This document shows, piece after piece, positions 13,201-25,200 of a stretch of DNA of 64,000 bases. A model generated the notes under the pieces. The model was given only the letters and a program-made list of their open reading frames with translations. It was not told the DNA's origin and made no database searches. The translations under genes and the position numbers were made by a program. How positions within the stretch are numbered: position 1 is the first letter of the stretch; every line of letters begins with the position of its first letter. This DNA is from Closterium sp. Naga37s-1 (Eukaryota; Streptophyta; Zygnematophyceae; Desmidiales; Closteriaceae): NCBI GenBank assembly GCA_947471745.1, contig CANJKZ010000827.1, positions 1 to 64,000 on the forward strand, read 5' to 3'.

Positions 13201-16200
13201 TCAAAGTGAAAGAGCGAACAAGCAAGGGGTCTTAAAGAACACCCAAGCCTCGAGATCTACACAGGGAAATCCTACCCCGGGCGCGTAACTAGATAAGAAA
13301 TGCGCCAACTAGACACAAAAGAAAATTCCTAGGTGTCCAGTCACTCTTCGGGTTTGTCTTCGGCAGTCTTGGAATTGGGTGGTGGTAACCTCGCGCGAAC
13401 CAGGCACTGTTGCACGTTACGTGCACACTTCCAAGCAACAAGAATTCGATCAATATAAAAATTGCGGGTAGAGAGACGACTTTTGAGGCGCCTCAAAAGG
13501 GGCAACCGAGAGGGAGAATCTTGAAGCATCTTGGAGGTTTTACTGCACTGCACTGTCCTAGCTAGCACCTGTACTGGCACGGCCCCCCTCCCACCTGTAC
13601 TGGCACGGCCCTGGCTCACCCGAGCTCCACCCCACCTCCACCATGGCTGTCAGCAGCACACCGCCCTCACACCTGTAATGACCTATGCTTATGGAAAGGC
13701 GCATCAATGGGTATGGCCTCTCCTTCTCACCTGTCATGGCACGGCCCTGGCTCGCCTGAGCTCCACCCCACCTCCACCATGGCTGTCAGCACACCGCCCT
13801 CACACCCCTAAAGATCTGTGCTCAATACTCCACCATGGCAGTCAAAGGCTGGGTATCCTCTCTATCACTCGCACCTGTACTGGCATGGGCAACCCTTTCC
13901 CTCCTTCTCACCTGTACTGGCACGGCCCTGGCTCGCCCGAGCTCCACCCCACCTCCACCATGGCAGTCAGCACGCCCCCCTCCACCGCCTCCCCTCCCAG
14001 CGACACATGGTGCACTCGTGGTATGCCCGGGCCTGCATGCATGCACACACACACATGCATTCATGCAAGATAAACACACATCAGCTGAGATGAGAACACA
14101 CACACACACACAGTCTCCTCGCCAAGCCCCCCTCCACCGCCTCCCAGCGACACATGGTGCACTCGTGGTATGCCGGGACCTCTGTGGGAGCATAATGAAG
14201 GGAGGCAGTCAGTCATGAGAGATTCAAACACACATGTGCACACCCATACGTAGGCTCCACCACCTCCCCTCCCAGCGACATGTGCTGCACTCGAGGGATG
14301 CCGGGACCTGTGTGGGGGCATGGTTGCATGGAGGCCGTCAGGCGTGAGAGGTTCAAACACAGATGCGCAAGCACAAACACACAAATACACATACAGCAGC
14401 AGTCAGCACACCCCCCTCCACCGCCTCCCCTCCCATAGGTGACGCTCATGGACATGGTGACCCGCTCATGGTGACCCGCTCATGGTCACCTGCTCATCCC
14501 AGCGACACATGCTGCACTCGCGGAATGCCGGGACCTGTGTGCAGGAATGCATGTGCATGGGACCATGGATGCATGGTGCATAAGTGCATGGGTGCATGGG
14601 TGAGGTGAGGGGTATTCACCTACCAGGGGCCACTGGCGGCGTGGTGAGCGTAAGGGGCGTGCAGGGCTGGCCGTGGAGCAGCGGGGTGCAGCGCACAGCG
14701 AGACACGCATGCAAGCCTGAGAAAACACAACCCCTGGGAGTGGGAGAGGGGACCTACCAGGGGCGACTGGTGGCGTGGTCGTGCAGGGCTGGGCGTGGAG
14801 CAGCGGGGTGCAGCGCACAGCGAGACACCACACGACCTCACAGCATGGCACATACATACACCGGTCGTCTCTGGTGTTGAATTGGGAACATACCAGGGAT
14901 GACTGGCGGCGTGGTGAGGAGGAGTGGCGTGCAGGGCTGGCCGTGGTAGTGGGAACACACACCTCCTCATGGGAGTGGGTGGGAGTGGGAACGTACCAGG
15001 GGCGACTGGTGGAGAGGTGAGGAGGAGTGGCGTGCAGGGGTGGCCGTGGAGCAGCGGGGTGTAGCGCACAGCGAGACACGCATGCACGTCTGAGAAAACA
15101 CAACCCCTGGGAGTGGGAGAGGGGACCTACCAGGGGCGACTGGTGGCGTGGTGAGGATAAGGGGCGTGCAGGGCTGGCCGTGGAGCAGCGGGGTGCAGCG
15201 CACAGCGAGACACGCATGCACGTCTGAGAAGGAGGGCGTGTAGACCTGGTGAGATGGGCGACAGGGTGGTGGGATGGAGGGACGGGTGAGGGAGGGACGG
15301 GTGTGGGAAGGACGGACGGTGAGTGACACGCGCACGTCTGAGAAGGAGGGCGTGTACATCTGGTGGGATGAGATGAGAGAGGGTGGACAGTAAGCTTATT
15401 GAGAAATACGACAAGGCATGGAGGCAAAAGGTGCACCGCACAGCAAGGCATGCATGCACATCTGAGAAGGGGTGTGTGTAGTGAGATGGGTTGGGATTTG
15501 ATGAATGTTGTGGGCCAAGGCCAGTGTAGTGTAGCAGTGGTTGTGATGAGCAGGATATAGCAATGGCTATGGTGGCCCAAAGGGTAGTGTAGGCAGTGGC
15601 GAAAGAGAACACATGGCCCTCCCACTTTCTTATCGCCCTGAAATTTTTCAAAGATGCCTCCTCACCTCCCCCTCAGCATCGGGAATGGCGCTGAACTCCG
15701 CAGCCCCTTTGCCCCGCCGCAGCCACTCATACCGCATCGCCACACCCGATGACACTGATGATTCCTCCTCCCCTCCCTCCCTCTCCTTTCCCCTCTCCCT
15801 TGGCCCAACTCCCTCCTCTCTCTCTTCAACTCCCACATCCTCACCCACAACCTCCTCCCTATCTGGTCCCCCATCCTTCCCCCCATCCTGCCCCCCATCT
15901 TTCACCCCATCCTCGCCCCAATCCTCCTCCCCATCCTCCCTCGCCCGTGCACCACCACCAGTGCGCTGCAGCAGCAGGCGGCAGTGGCAGGGGCGGTCCT
16001 CTATGGGCCGGTCGAGCAGCAGCGACGAGAGGGTGAAGCCGGCAGGAAGCGTTGATGCCCAGTGGGTGGCGAGAAAGGTCACCAGGGAGGCTGGGAGGAC
16101 AGGGGGAGGTGGGGGGGAACGGAGACACAGGGCAGGCACACACAGTTGAGGGATTGAAAAGGTATGGGGCGGTCCAGCAGCAGCGAGGCAAAGGGTGTAG

Positions 16201-19200
16201 CCGGCAGGGAGCATGGGTGCCCAGTGGGCCGCCAGGAAAGACACCAGGGAGGCTGGGGAAGTGGGGAGAGGGAAGAAGGGAGGAGGGAACGAGGGAGAGG
16301 GGAAGAGGGAATGGGGAGTGGGAAGGTGAGAGACGAGAGGGGGGAGGGGGGAGGGGGGCCAGATGAATGTGAGGGCAGGGACACTGGTAGGAACAGGTGG
16401 AGGTGCAGGGGCAAGGGGAGGGGCAGAGGTGGGTGAGGAGCAGAGGAAGAGGTGGTAGCCATCCCATGCGCACACACATGGGCCCGGTTTTGAGTCGACT
16501 CAAAACTCGACTCATTACACGAGGGGCAGGGGTGGGTGAGGTGAGGAGCAGAGGAAGAGGTGGTGGTAGCCATCCCATGCGCACACACATGGGCCCGTGC
16601 CCTCCCCCCACACATGTGGGCACCTGTAGCAAGCAATTGCTGTGAGGAGCAGAGGCATAGGTGGTACCTACCTGGTATGACATCAATTAGAGGGGACGGC
16701 GGCGGCCACCCCATGCACACACATGGGCCCGTGCCCTCCCCTCCCAACCCCACCTTGTGAGCCTGCAAGCGCCATTCACCCACCACAGGTGGTACCTGGT
16801 ATGTCGCTAATGGAAGGGGACGGAGGCAGCCATCCCATGCGCACACACATGGGCCCGTGCCCTCCCCCCGCTTCTTCCACTGCTAAACGCTCATCATCAC
16901 TTATAGCTGCTCACACACACATGCATGCATGCATGCGCGTGCGCACATCCACGGGTAAACACACAGAGACATGCACGCATGCACGCACACACACAGGCAC
17001 ACAGAAGCGCACACATGCAGAGGCGCGCACACATGCAGAGGCGCACACACATGCAGAGGCGCGCACACATGCAGAGGCGCGCACACATGCAGAGGCGCGC
17101 ACACATGCAGAGGTGCGCACGCGCAAACATGAAGCACAAGCTGCTGCATTGATGTCTGAGAATAAATACAAGGAGGGGAGGGATACAAGACAAGGAAGGT
17201 GAGGAGAGCAGGGAGGAGGATGTTTTTGAGAATTCTCAAAAACACCCTGCAGGATGAGGAGAGCAGGGAGGAGGATGTTTTTGAGAATTCTCAAAAACAC
17301 CCTGCAGGATGAGGAGAGCAGGGAGGAGGAGGAGGCACCTGAGGAGTTGGAGAGAAGAGAGGAGGCGGCGAGCAGAATGGCAGCCAAGTGCGGAGCAGGG
17401 GCGTCCTCTATTGGGTTGTCGTCCAGACGCAGGTGCTGAAGGGGGGTAAAGAGGGAAAGGGTGAAGGAGAACAAGGCTGAGGCCCCTCACTGTTCTCCTC
17501 GACTAGGAGAGCAGGGGCGTCCTCTATGGGGTTGTCATCCAGTCGCAGGTGCTGTTAGTTGGTGGGGGGGGGAGAGGGAGGTAGAAGAGGAAGGTTCGCT
17601 GGCTCTGCCCCTCACAATTATCCCTTATGGAGGGAGCAGGGACGTCCTCTATTGGGTTGTCATCCAGACGCAGGTGCTGTTAGTTGGGCGCAGGAGAAGG
17701 GGGAAAGGGAGGGAGCGAAGGAGAGGCTTATTGGCGCTGCCCCTCTCAGCTACCCTCTATGGGGGGAGCAGGGGCGTCCTCTAGGGGGTGGAGAGTTGCA
17801 TGGCACGGAGCAAAGAGCACAAAGGGCATGGAACACGGGTACATGGAGCATGGGGCACAGGGCTCAGAGGGCATGGCACTCGGAGCATGGATAGGTAGGC
17901 GGGCAAGGTGGGGCAGGGGCCTCTAGGGCGGGTAAGAAGGGCAAGGTGGGTCAAGGTGGGAAAAAGGTGGGTCAAGGTGGGGAAAGGTGGGTCAAGGTGG
18001 GGAAAGGTGGGTCAAGGTGGGGCAAGGTGGGGCAAGGTGGGGCAAGGTGGGGCAAGGTGGGGCAAGGTGGGGCAAGGTGGGGCAAGGTGGGGCAAGGTGG
18101 GGCACGGACCTCCAGAGCGGGCAGGAGGGGGAAGGATTCGAAGGAGGCGATGCTGTTGCTGCTGGCTGTGACCACCTGGAGGGGGCAGATTGTGTGTGGG
18201 CAAAGAGAGGCAGAAGAAAGAGGCGCATTGGCAGAGAGATGGTTTCAGAGGGCTCTCAAAATCCGACTAGATTCGAAGGAGGCAATGCTGTTGCTACTGG
18301 CTGTGAGCACCTGGTGGAAAAGAGAGGAGCAGATTAGAAAACAGAGAGAGGGGCAGATTGGAAAGCAGAGAGAGGGGCGGATTGGAAAACAGAGAGAGGG
18401 GCAGATTGGAAAGCAGAGAGAGGGGCGGATTGGAAAACAGAGAGAGGGGCAAATTGGAAAGCAGAGAGAGGGGCGGATTGGAAAACAGAGAGAGGGGCAG
18501 ATTGGAAAACAGAGAGAGGGGCAGATTGGAAAACAGAGAGACAGGAAGATTGGTGGCAGGAGAGGAACTGGCGGGTGCAGTAGGGAGGGGGGTGTGTTTG
18601 TGCTATGCTCGGTTCAGCTCGGTTGAGACAGGTTGTGGATGCGCACCTTGAGGCGGGGTTGGGACGGCATGTCAATGAGACAGAGCGAATTCTGAGACAC
18701 TGAGAGAAACTGAGGGGTGTAGTGGGTAGAGGGGTGGGTGGGTGACGGGAGGGTGGATGGGTGACAGGGTGGGTGGGAGAACGGACGGGGGAAAGCATGG
18801 GGTGGAGTAAGGAAAGAGAGGGAACAGAGGTGAAGAGGGGTTGGGTTGGGGTGGGAGGAGAGAGAAGCAGCTGAGGGTAGGAGAGAGGGGGATGGGGAGG
18901 GGAGAGAGAAACAGTGTGCATGGCAACGGTTGCATTGGATGGAACGAGTGTGAAGCAGGAGGCACGAAGGTAAGGAGAACGTGGGCATGGCATGGGAAAG
19001 AGCAGGCATGGCATGGGCATGGCGTGGGAGTAGCGTGGGAGTAGCGTGGGAGTATGGGAGTAGCGTGGGAGTAGCGTGGGAGTAGCGTGGGAGTAGCGTG
19101 GGAGTAGCGTGGGAGTAGTATGGGCATGGCGTGGGTGTGGCGTGGGTGTGGCGTGCGTGTAGTGTGGGTGTGGCGTGGGCATGGGAAAATAGCAGGACCC

Positions 19201-22200
19201 ATGCCTCGAGGGAGGGGAGTCGAGGCAGTGATGCGAGGGAGGAGATGTGGTTACCCGCCAGGAACAGTTGCTGTGGTGGGGAGAAGGGAGGGGGAGATGG
19301 GGGGAAAGGAGCAACTTTTCAGTCAACTCAAAAGAGATGTGAGGGAGGAGATGTGGTTGCCCGCTAGGAATAGTTGCTGGGGGAAAGGGGGAGGGGGAGA
19401 AAGTGGGAGAAAGGGGGAAAGGAGACGGACTTCTGAGCTGACTCAAAAGAGATACGAGGGAGGCGATGTGGTTGCCCGCCCAGGAATCCTTGCTGTGGGA
19501 AAGGGGGAGAGGGTTCGGAGAGAAGGAGAGGGGCAGGGGAAGAAGCATTTGTCACAGTGGTGAGCGTGAGTGTTGAACACAGCACCGCCCGCTCATACGC
19601 TGCACCGACCGCTCATACGCTGCACCACCTGCACCGCGTGTCCCAGCTTCGGGACTGGAGCTGCAGTCCCAGATTGGGGACTGGAGGTGCAGTCCTGGCT
19701 TGGGGACTGGAGCTGCAGTCCCGGCTTGGGGACTGGAGCTCCAGTCCCGGCGTGGGGACTGGAGCTGCAGTCCCGGCTTGCGGACTGGAGCTGCAGTCCC
19801 AGCGTGGAGACTGGAGGTGCAGTCCCAGCGTGGGGACTGGAGGTGCAGTCGCGGCTTGGGGACTGGAGCTGCAGTCCCGGCGTGGGGACTGGAGCTGCAG
19901 TCCCGGCGTGGGGACTGGAGCTGCAGTCGCGGCTTGGGGACTGGAGCTGCAGTCCCGGAGTGGGGACTGGAGCTGCAGTCCCGGCGTGGGGACTGGAGCT
20001 GCAGTCCCGGCGTGGGGACTGGAGCTGCAGTCCCGGCTTGGGGACAGGAGCTGCAGTCCCGGCGTGGGGACTGGAGCTGCAGTCCCGGCGTGGGGACTGG
20101 AGCTGCAGTCCCGGCGTGGGGACTGGAGCTGCAGTCCTGGCGTGGGGACTGGAGCTGCAGTCCCGGCGTGGGGACTGGAGGTGCATGCAGTCCCGGCGTG
20201 GGGACTGGAGCTGCAGTCCCGGCTTGGGGACTGGAGCTGCAGTCCCGGCTTGCGGACTGGAGCTGCAGTCCCAGCGTGGGGACTGGAGGTGCAGTCCCAG
20301 CGTGGGGACTGGAGGTGCAGTCGCGGCTTGGGGACTGGAGCTGCAGTCCCGGCGTGGGGACTGGAGCTGCAGTCCCGGCGTGGGGACTGGAGCTGCAGTC
20401 GCGGCTTGGGGACTGGAGCTGCAGTCCCGGAGTGGGGACTGGAGCTGCAGTCCCGGCGTGGGGACTGGAGCTGCAGTCCCGGCGTGGGGACTGGAGCTGC
20501 AGTCCCGGCTTGGGGACAGGAGCTGCAGTCCCGGCGTGGGGACTGGAGCTGCAGTCCCGGCGTGGGGACTGGAGCTGCAGTCCCGGCGTGGGGACTGGAG
20601 CTGCAGTCCTGGCGTGGGGACTGGAGCTGCAGTCCCGGCGTGGGGACTGGAGGTGCATGCAGTCCCGGCGTGGGGACTGGAGCTGCAGTCCCGGCTTGGG
20701 GACTGGAGCTGCAGTCCCGGCTTGGGGACTGGAGCTGCAGTCCCGGCTTGGGGACTGGAGCTGCAGTCCCGGCATGGGGACTGGAGCTGCAGTCCCGGCG
20801 TGGGGACTGGAGCTGCAGTCCCGGCGTGGGGACTGGAGCTGCAGTCGCGGCTTGGGGACTGGAGCTGCAGTCCCGGAGTGGGGACTGGAGCTGCAGTCCC
20901 GGCGTGGGGACTGGAGCTGCAGTCCCGGCGTGGGGACTGGAGCTGCAGTCCCGGCTTGGGGACAGGAGCTGCAGTCCCGGCGTGGGGACTGGAGCTGCAG
21001 TCCCGGCGTGGGGACTGGAGCTGCAGTCCCGGCGTGAGGACTGGAGCTGCAGTCCCGGCGCGGGGACTGGAGCTGCAGTCCCGGCGTGGGGACTGGAGCT
21101 GCAGTCCCGGCGTGGGGACTGGAGCTACAGTCCCGGCGTGGGGACTGGAGCTGCAGTCCCGGCGTGGGGACTGGAGCTGCAGTCCCGGCGTGGGGACTGG
21201 AGCTGCAGTCCTGGCGTGGGGACTGGAGCTGCAGTCCCGGCTTGGGGACTGGGGCTGCAGTCCCAGCGTGGGGACTGGAGCCGCAGTCCCGGCTTGGGGA
21301 CTGGAGCTGCAATCCCGGCTTGGGGACTGGAGCTGCAGTCCCGGCGTGGGGACTGGAGCTGCAGTCCCGGCGTGGGGACTGGAGCTGCAGTCCCGGCGTG
21401 GGGACTGGAGCTGCAGTCCCAGCGTGGGGACTGGAGGTGCAGTCCCGGCTTGGGGACTGGAGCTGCAGTCCCGGCTTGGGGACTGGAGCTGCAGTCCCGG
21501 CTTGGGGACTGGAGCTGCAATCCCGGCTTGGGGACTGGAGCTGCAGTCCCGGCGTGGGGACTGGAGCTGCAGTCCCGGCGTGGGGACTGGAGCTGCAGTC
21601 CCGGCGTGGGGACTGGAGATGTAGTCCCGGCTTGGGGACTGGAGCTGCAGTCCCGGCTTGGGGACTGGAGCTGCAGTCCCGGCTTGGGGACTGGAGCTGC
21701 AATCCCGGCTTGGGGACTGGAGCTGCAGTCCCGGCGTGGGGACTGGAGCTGCAGTCCCGGCGTGGGGACTGGAGCTGCAGTCCCGGCGTGGGGACTGGAG
21801 CTGCAGTCCCGGCGTGGGGACTGGAGCTGCAGACCCAGCGTGGGAACTGGAGGTGCAGTCCCGGCTTGGGGACTGGAGCTGCAGTCCTGGCTTGGGGACT
21901 ACAGCTGCAGTACTGGCGTGGGGACTGGAGCTGCAGTCCCGGCGTGGGGACTGGAGCTGCAGTCCCGGCGTGGGGACTGGAGCTGCAGTCCCGGCTTGGG
22001 GACTGGAGCTGCAGTCCCGGCGTGGGGACTGGAGCTGCAGTCCCGGCTTGGGGACTGGAGCTGCAGTCCCGGCGTGGGGACTGGAGGTGCATGCAGTCCC
22101 GGCGTGGGGACTGGAGCTGCAGTCCCGGCTTGGGGACTGGAGCTGCAGTCCCGGCTTGGGGACTGGAGCTGCAGTCCCGGCGTGGGGACTGGAGCTGCAG

Positions 22201-25200
22201 TCCCGGCGTGGGGACTGGAGCTGCAGTCCCGGCGTGGGGACTGGAGCTGCAGTCCCGGCGTGGGGACTGGAGCTGCAGTCCCGGCTTGGGGACTGGAGCT
22301 GCAGTCCCGGCATGGGGACTGGAGCTGCAGTCCCGGCTTGGGGACTGGAGCTGCAGTCCCGGCGTGGGGACTGGAGCTGCAGTCCCGGCGTGGGGACTGG
22401 AGCTGCAGTCCTGGCTTGGGGACTGGGGCTGCAGTCCTGGCTTGGGGACTAGAGCTGCAGTACTGGCGTGGGGACTGGAGCTGCAGTCCCGGCATGGGGA
22501 CTGGAGCTGCAGTCCCGGCGTGGGGACTGGAGCTGCAGTCCCGGCGTGGGGACTGGAGGCGCATGCAGTCCCGGCGTGGGGACTGGAGCTGCAGTCCCGG
22601 CGTGGGGACTGGAGCTGCAGTCCCGGCGTGGGGACTGGAGCTGCAGTCCCGGTGTGGGGACTGGAGCTGCAGTCCCGGCGTGGGGACTGGAGGTGCATGC
22701 AGTCCCGGCGTGGGGACTGGAGCTGCAGTCCCGGCGTGGGGACTGGAGCTGCAGTCCCGGCGTGGGGACTGGAGCTGCAGTCCCGGCTTGGGGACTGGAG
22801 CTGCAGTCCCGGCTTGGGGACTGGAGCTGCAGTCCCGGCGTGGGGACTGGAGCTGCAGTCCTGGCGTGGGGACTGGAGCTGCAGTCCCGGCGTGGGGACT
22901 GGAGCTGCAGTCCCGGCGTGGGGACTGGAGCTGCAGTCCCGGCTTGGGGACTGGAGCTGCAGTCCCGGCGTGGGGACTGGAGGTGCATGCAGTCCCGGCG
23001 TGGGGACTGGAGCTGCAGTCCCGGCTTGGGGACTGGAGCTGCAGTCCCGGCTTGGGGACTGGAGCTGCAGTCCCGGCGTGGGGACTGGAGCTGCAGTCCC
23101 GGCGTGGGGACTGGAGCTGCAGTCCCGGCGTGGGGACTGGAGCTGCAGTCCCGGCGTGGGGACTGGAGCTGCAGTCCCGGCTTGGGGACTGGAGCTGCAG
23201 TCCCGGCTTGGGGACTGGAGCTGCAGTCCCGGCATGGGGACTGGAGCTGCAGTCCCGGCTTGGGGACTGGAGCTGCAGTCCCGGCGTGGGGACTGGAGCT
23301 GCAGTCCCGGCGTGGGGACTGGAGCTGCAGTCCCGGCGTGGGGACTGGAGCTGCAGTCCCGGCTTGGGGACTGGAGCTGCAGTCCCGGCTTGGGGACTGG
23401 AGCTGCAGTCCCGGCGTGGGGACTGGAGCTGCAGTCCCGGCGTGGGGACTGGAGCTGCAGTCCCGGCGTGGGGACTGGAGCTGCAGTCCCGGCGTGGGGA
23501 CTGGAGCTGCAGTCCCGGCTTGGGGACTGGAGCTGCAGTCCCGGCGTGGGGACTGGAGCTGCAGTCCCGGCGTGGGGACTGGAGCTGCAGTCCCGGCGTG
23601 GGGACTGGAGCTGCAGTCCCGGCGTGGGGACTGGAGCTGCAGTCCCGGCGTGGGGACTGGAGCTGCAGTCCCGGCGTGGGGACTGGAGCTGCAGTCCCGG
23701 CGTGGGGACTGGAGCTGCAGTCCCGGCTTGGGGACTGGAGCTGCAGTCCCGGCATGGGGACTGGAGCTGCAGTCCCGGCTTGGGGACTGGAGCTGCAGTC
23801 CCGGCGTGGGGACTGGAGCTGCAGTCCCGGCGTGGGGACTGGAGCTGCAGTCCTGGCTTGGGGACTGGGGCTGCAGTCCTGGCTTGGGGACTAGAGCTGC
23901 AGTACTGGCGTGGGGACTGGAGCTGCAGTCCCGGCATGGGGACTGGAGCTGCAGTCCCGGCGTGGGGACTGGAGCTGCAGTCCCGGCGTGGGGACTGGAG
24001 GCGCATGCAGTCCCGGCGTGGGGACTGGAGCTGCAGTCCCGGCGTGGGGACTGGAGCTGCAGTCCCGGCTTGGGGACTGGAGCTGCAGTCCCGGCTTGGG
24101 GACTGGAGCTGCAGTCCCGGCATGGGGACTGGAGCTGCAGTCCCGGCTTGGGGACTGGAGCTGCAGTCCCGGCGTGGGGACTGGAGCTGCAGTCCCGGCG
24201 TGGGGACTGGAGCTGCAGTCCCGGCGTGGGGACTGGAGCTGCAGTCCCGGCGTGGGGACTGGAGCTGCAGTCCTGGCGTGGGGACTGGAGCTGCAGTCCC
24301 GGCTTGGGGACTGGGGCTGCAGTCCCAGCGTGGGGACTGGAGCCGCAGTCCCGGCTTGGGGACTGGAGCTGCAATCCCGGCTTGGGGACTGGAGCTGCAG
24401 TCCCGGCGTGGGGACTGGAGCTGCAGTCCCGGCGTGGGGACTGGAGCTGCAGTCCCGGCGTGGGGACTGGAGCTGCAGTCCCAGCGTGGGGACTGGAGGT
24501 GCAGTCCCGGCTTGGGGACTGGAGCTGCAGTCCCGGCTTGGGGACTGGAGCTGCAGTCCCGGCTTGGGGACTGGAGCTGCAATCCCGGCTTGGGGACTGG
24601 AGCTGCAGTCCCGGCGTGGGGACTGGAGCTGCAGTCCTGGCGTGGGGACTGGAGCTGCAGTCCCGGCGTGGGGACTGGAGATGTAGTCCCGGCTTGGGGA
24701 CTGGAGCTGCAGTCCCGGCTTGGGGACTGGAGCTGCAGTCCCGGCTTGGGGACTGGAGCTGCAATCCCGGCTTGGGGACTGGAGCTGCAGTCCCGGCGTG
24801 GGGACTGGAGCTGCAGTCCCGGCGTGGGGACTGGAGCTGCAGTCCCGGCGTGGGGACTGGAGCTGCAGTCCCCGCGTGGGAACTGGAGGTGCAGTCCCGG
24901 CTTGGGGACTGGAGCTGCAGTCCTGGCTTGGGGACTAGAGCTGCAGTACTGGCGTGGGGACTGGAGCTGCAGTCCCGGCGTGGGGACTGGAGCTGCAGTC
25001 CCGGCGTGGGGACTGGAGCTGCAGTCCCGGCTTGGGGACTGGAGCTGCAGTCCCGGCGTGGGGACTGGAGCTGCAGTCCCGGCTTGGGGACTGGAGCTGC
25101 AGTCCCGGCGTGGGGACTGGAGGTGCATGCAGTCCCGGCGTGGGGACTGGAGCTGCAGTCCCGGCTTGGGGACTGGAGCTGCAGTCCCGGCTTGGGGACT

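Noticed and set aside
13000..13480. tRNA or SINE-like element within the 500-bp inserted segment
   Set aside because: A B-box-like word (AGTTCAAACTC) occurs near 13115, but no A-box or cloverleaf could be built.
16985..17115. Possible CRISPR-like array of short repeats
   Set aside because: The units are contiguous 18-bp tandem repeats without spacers, in a eukaryotic intron.
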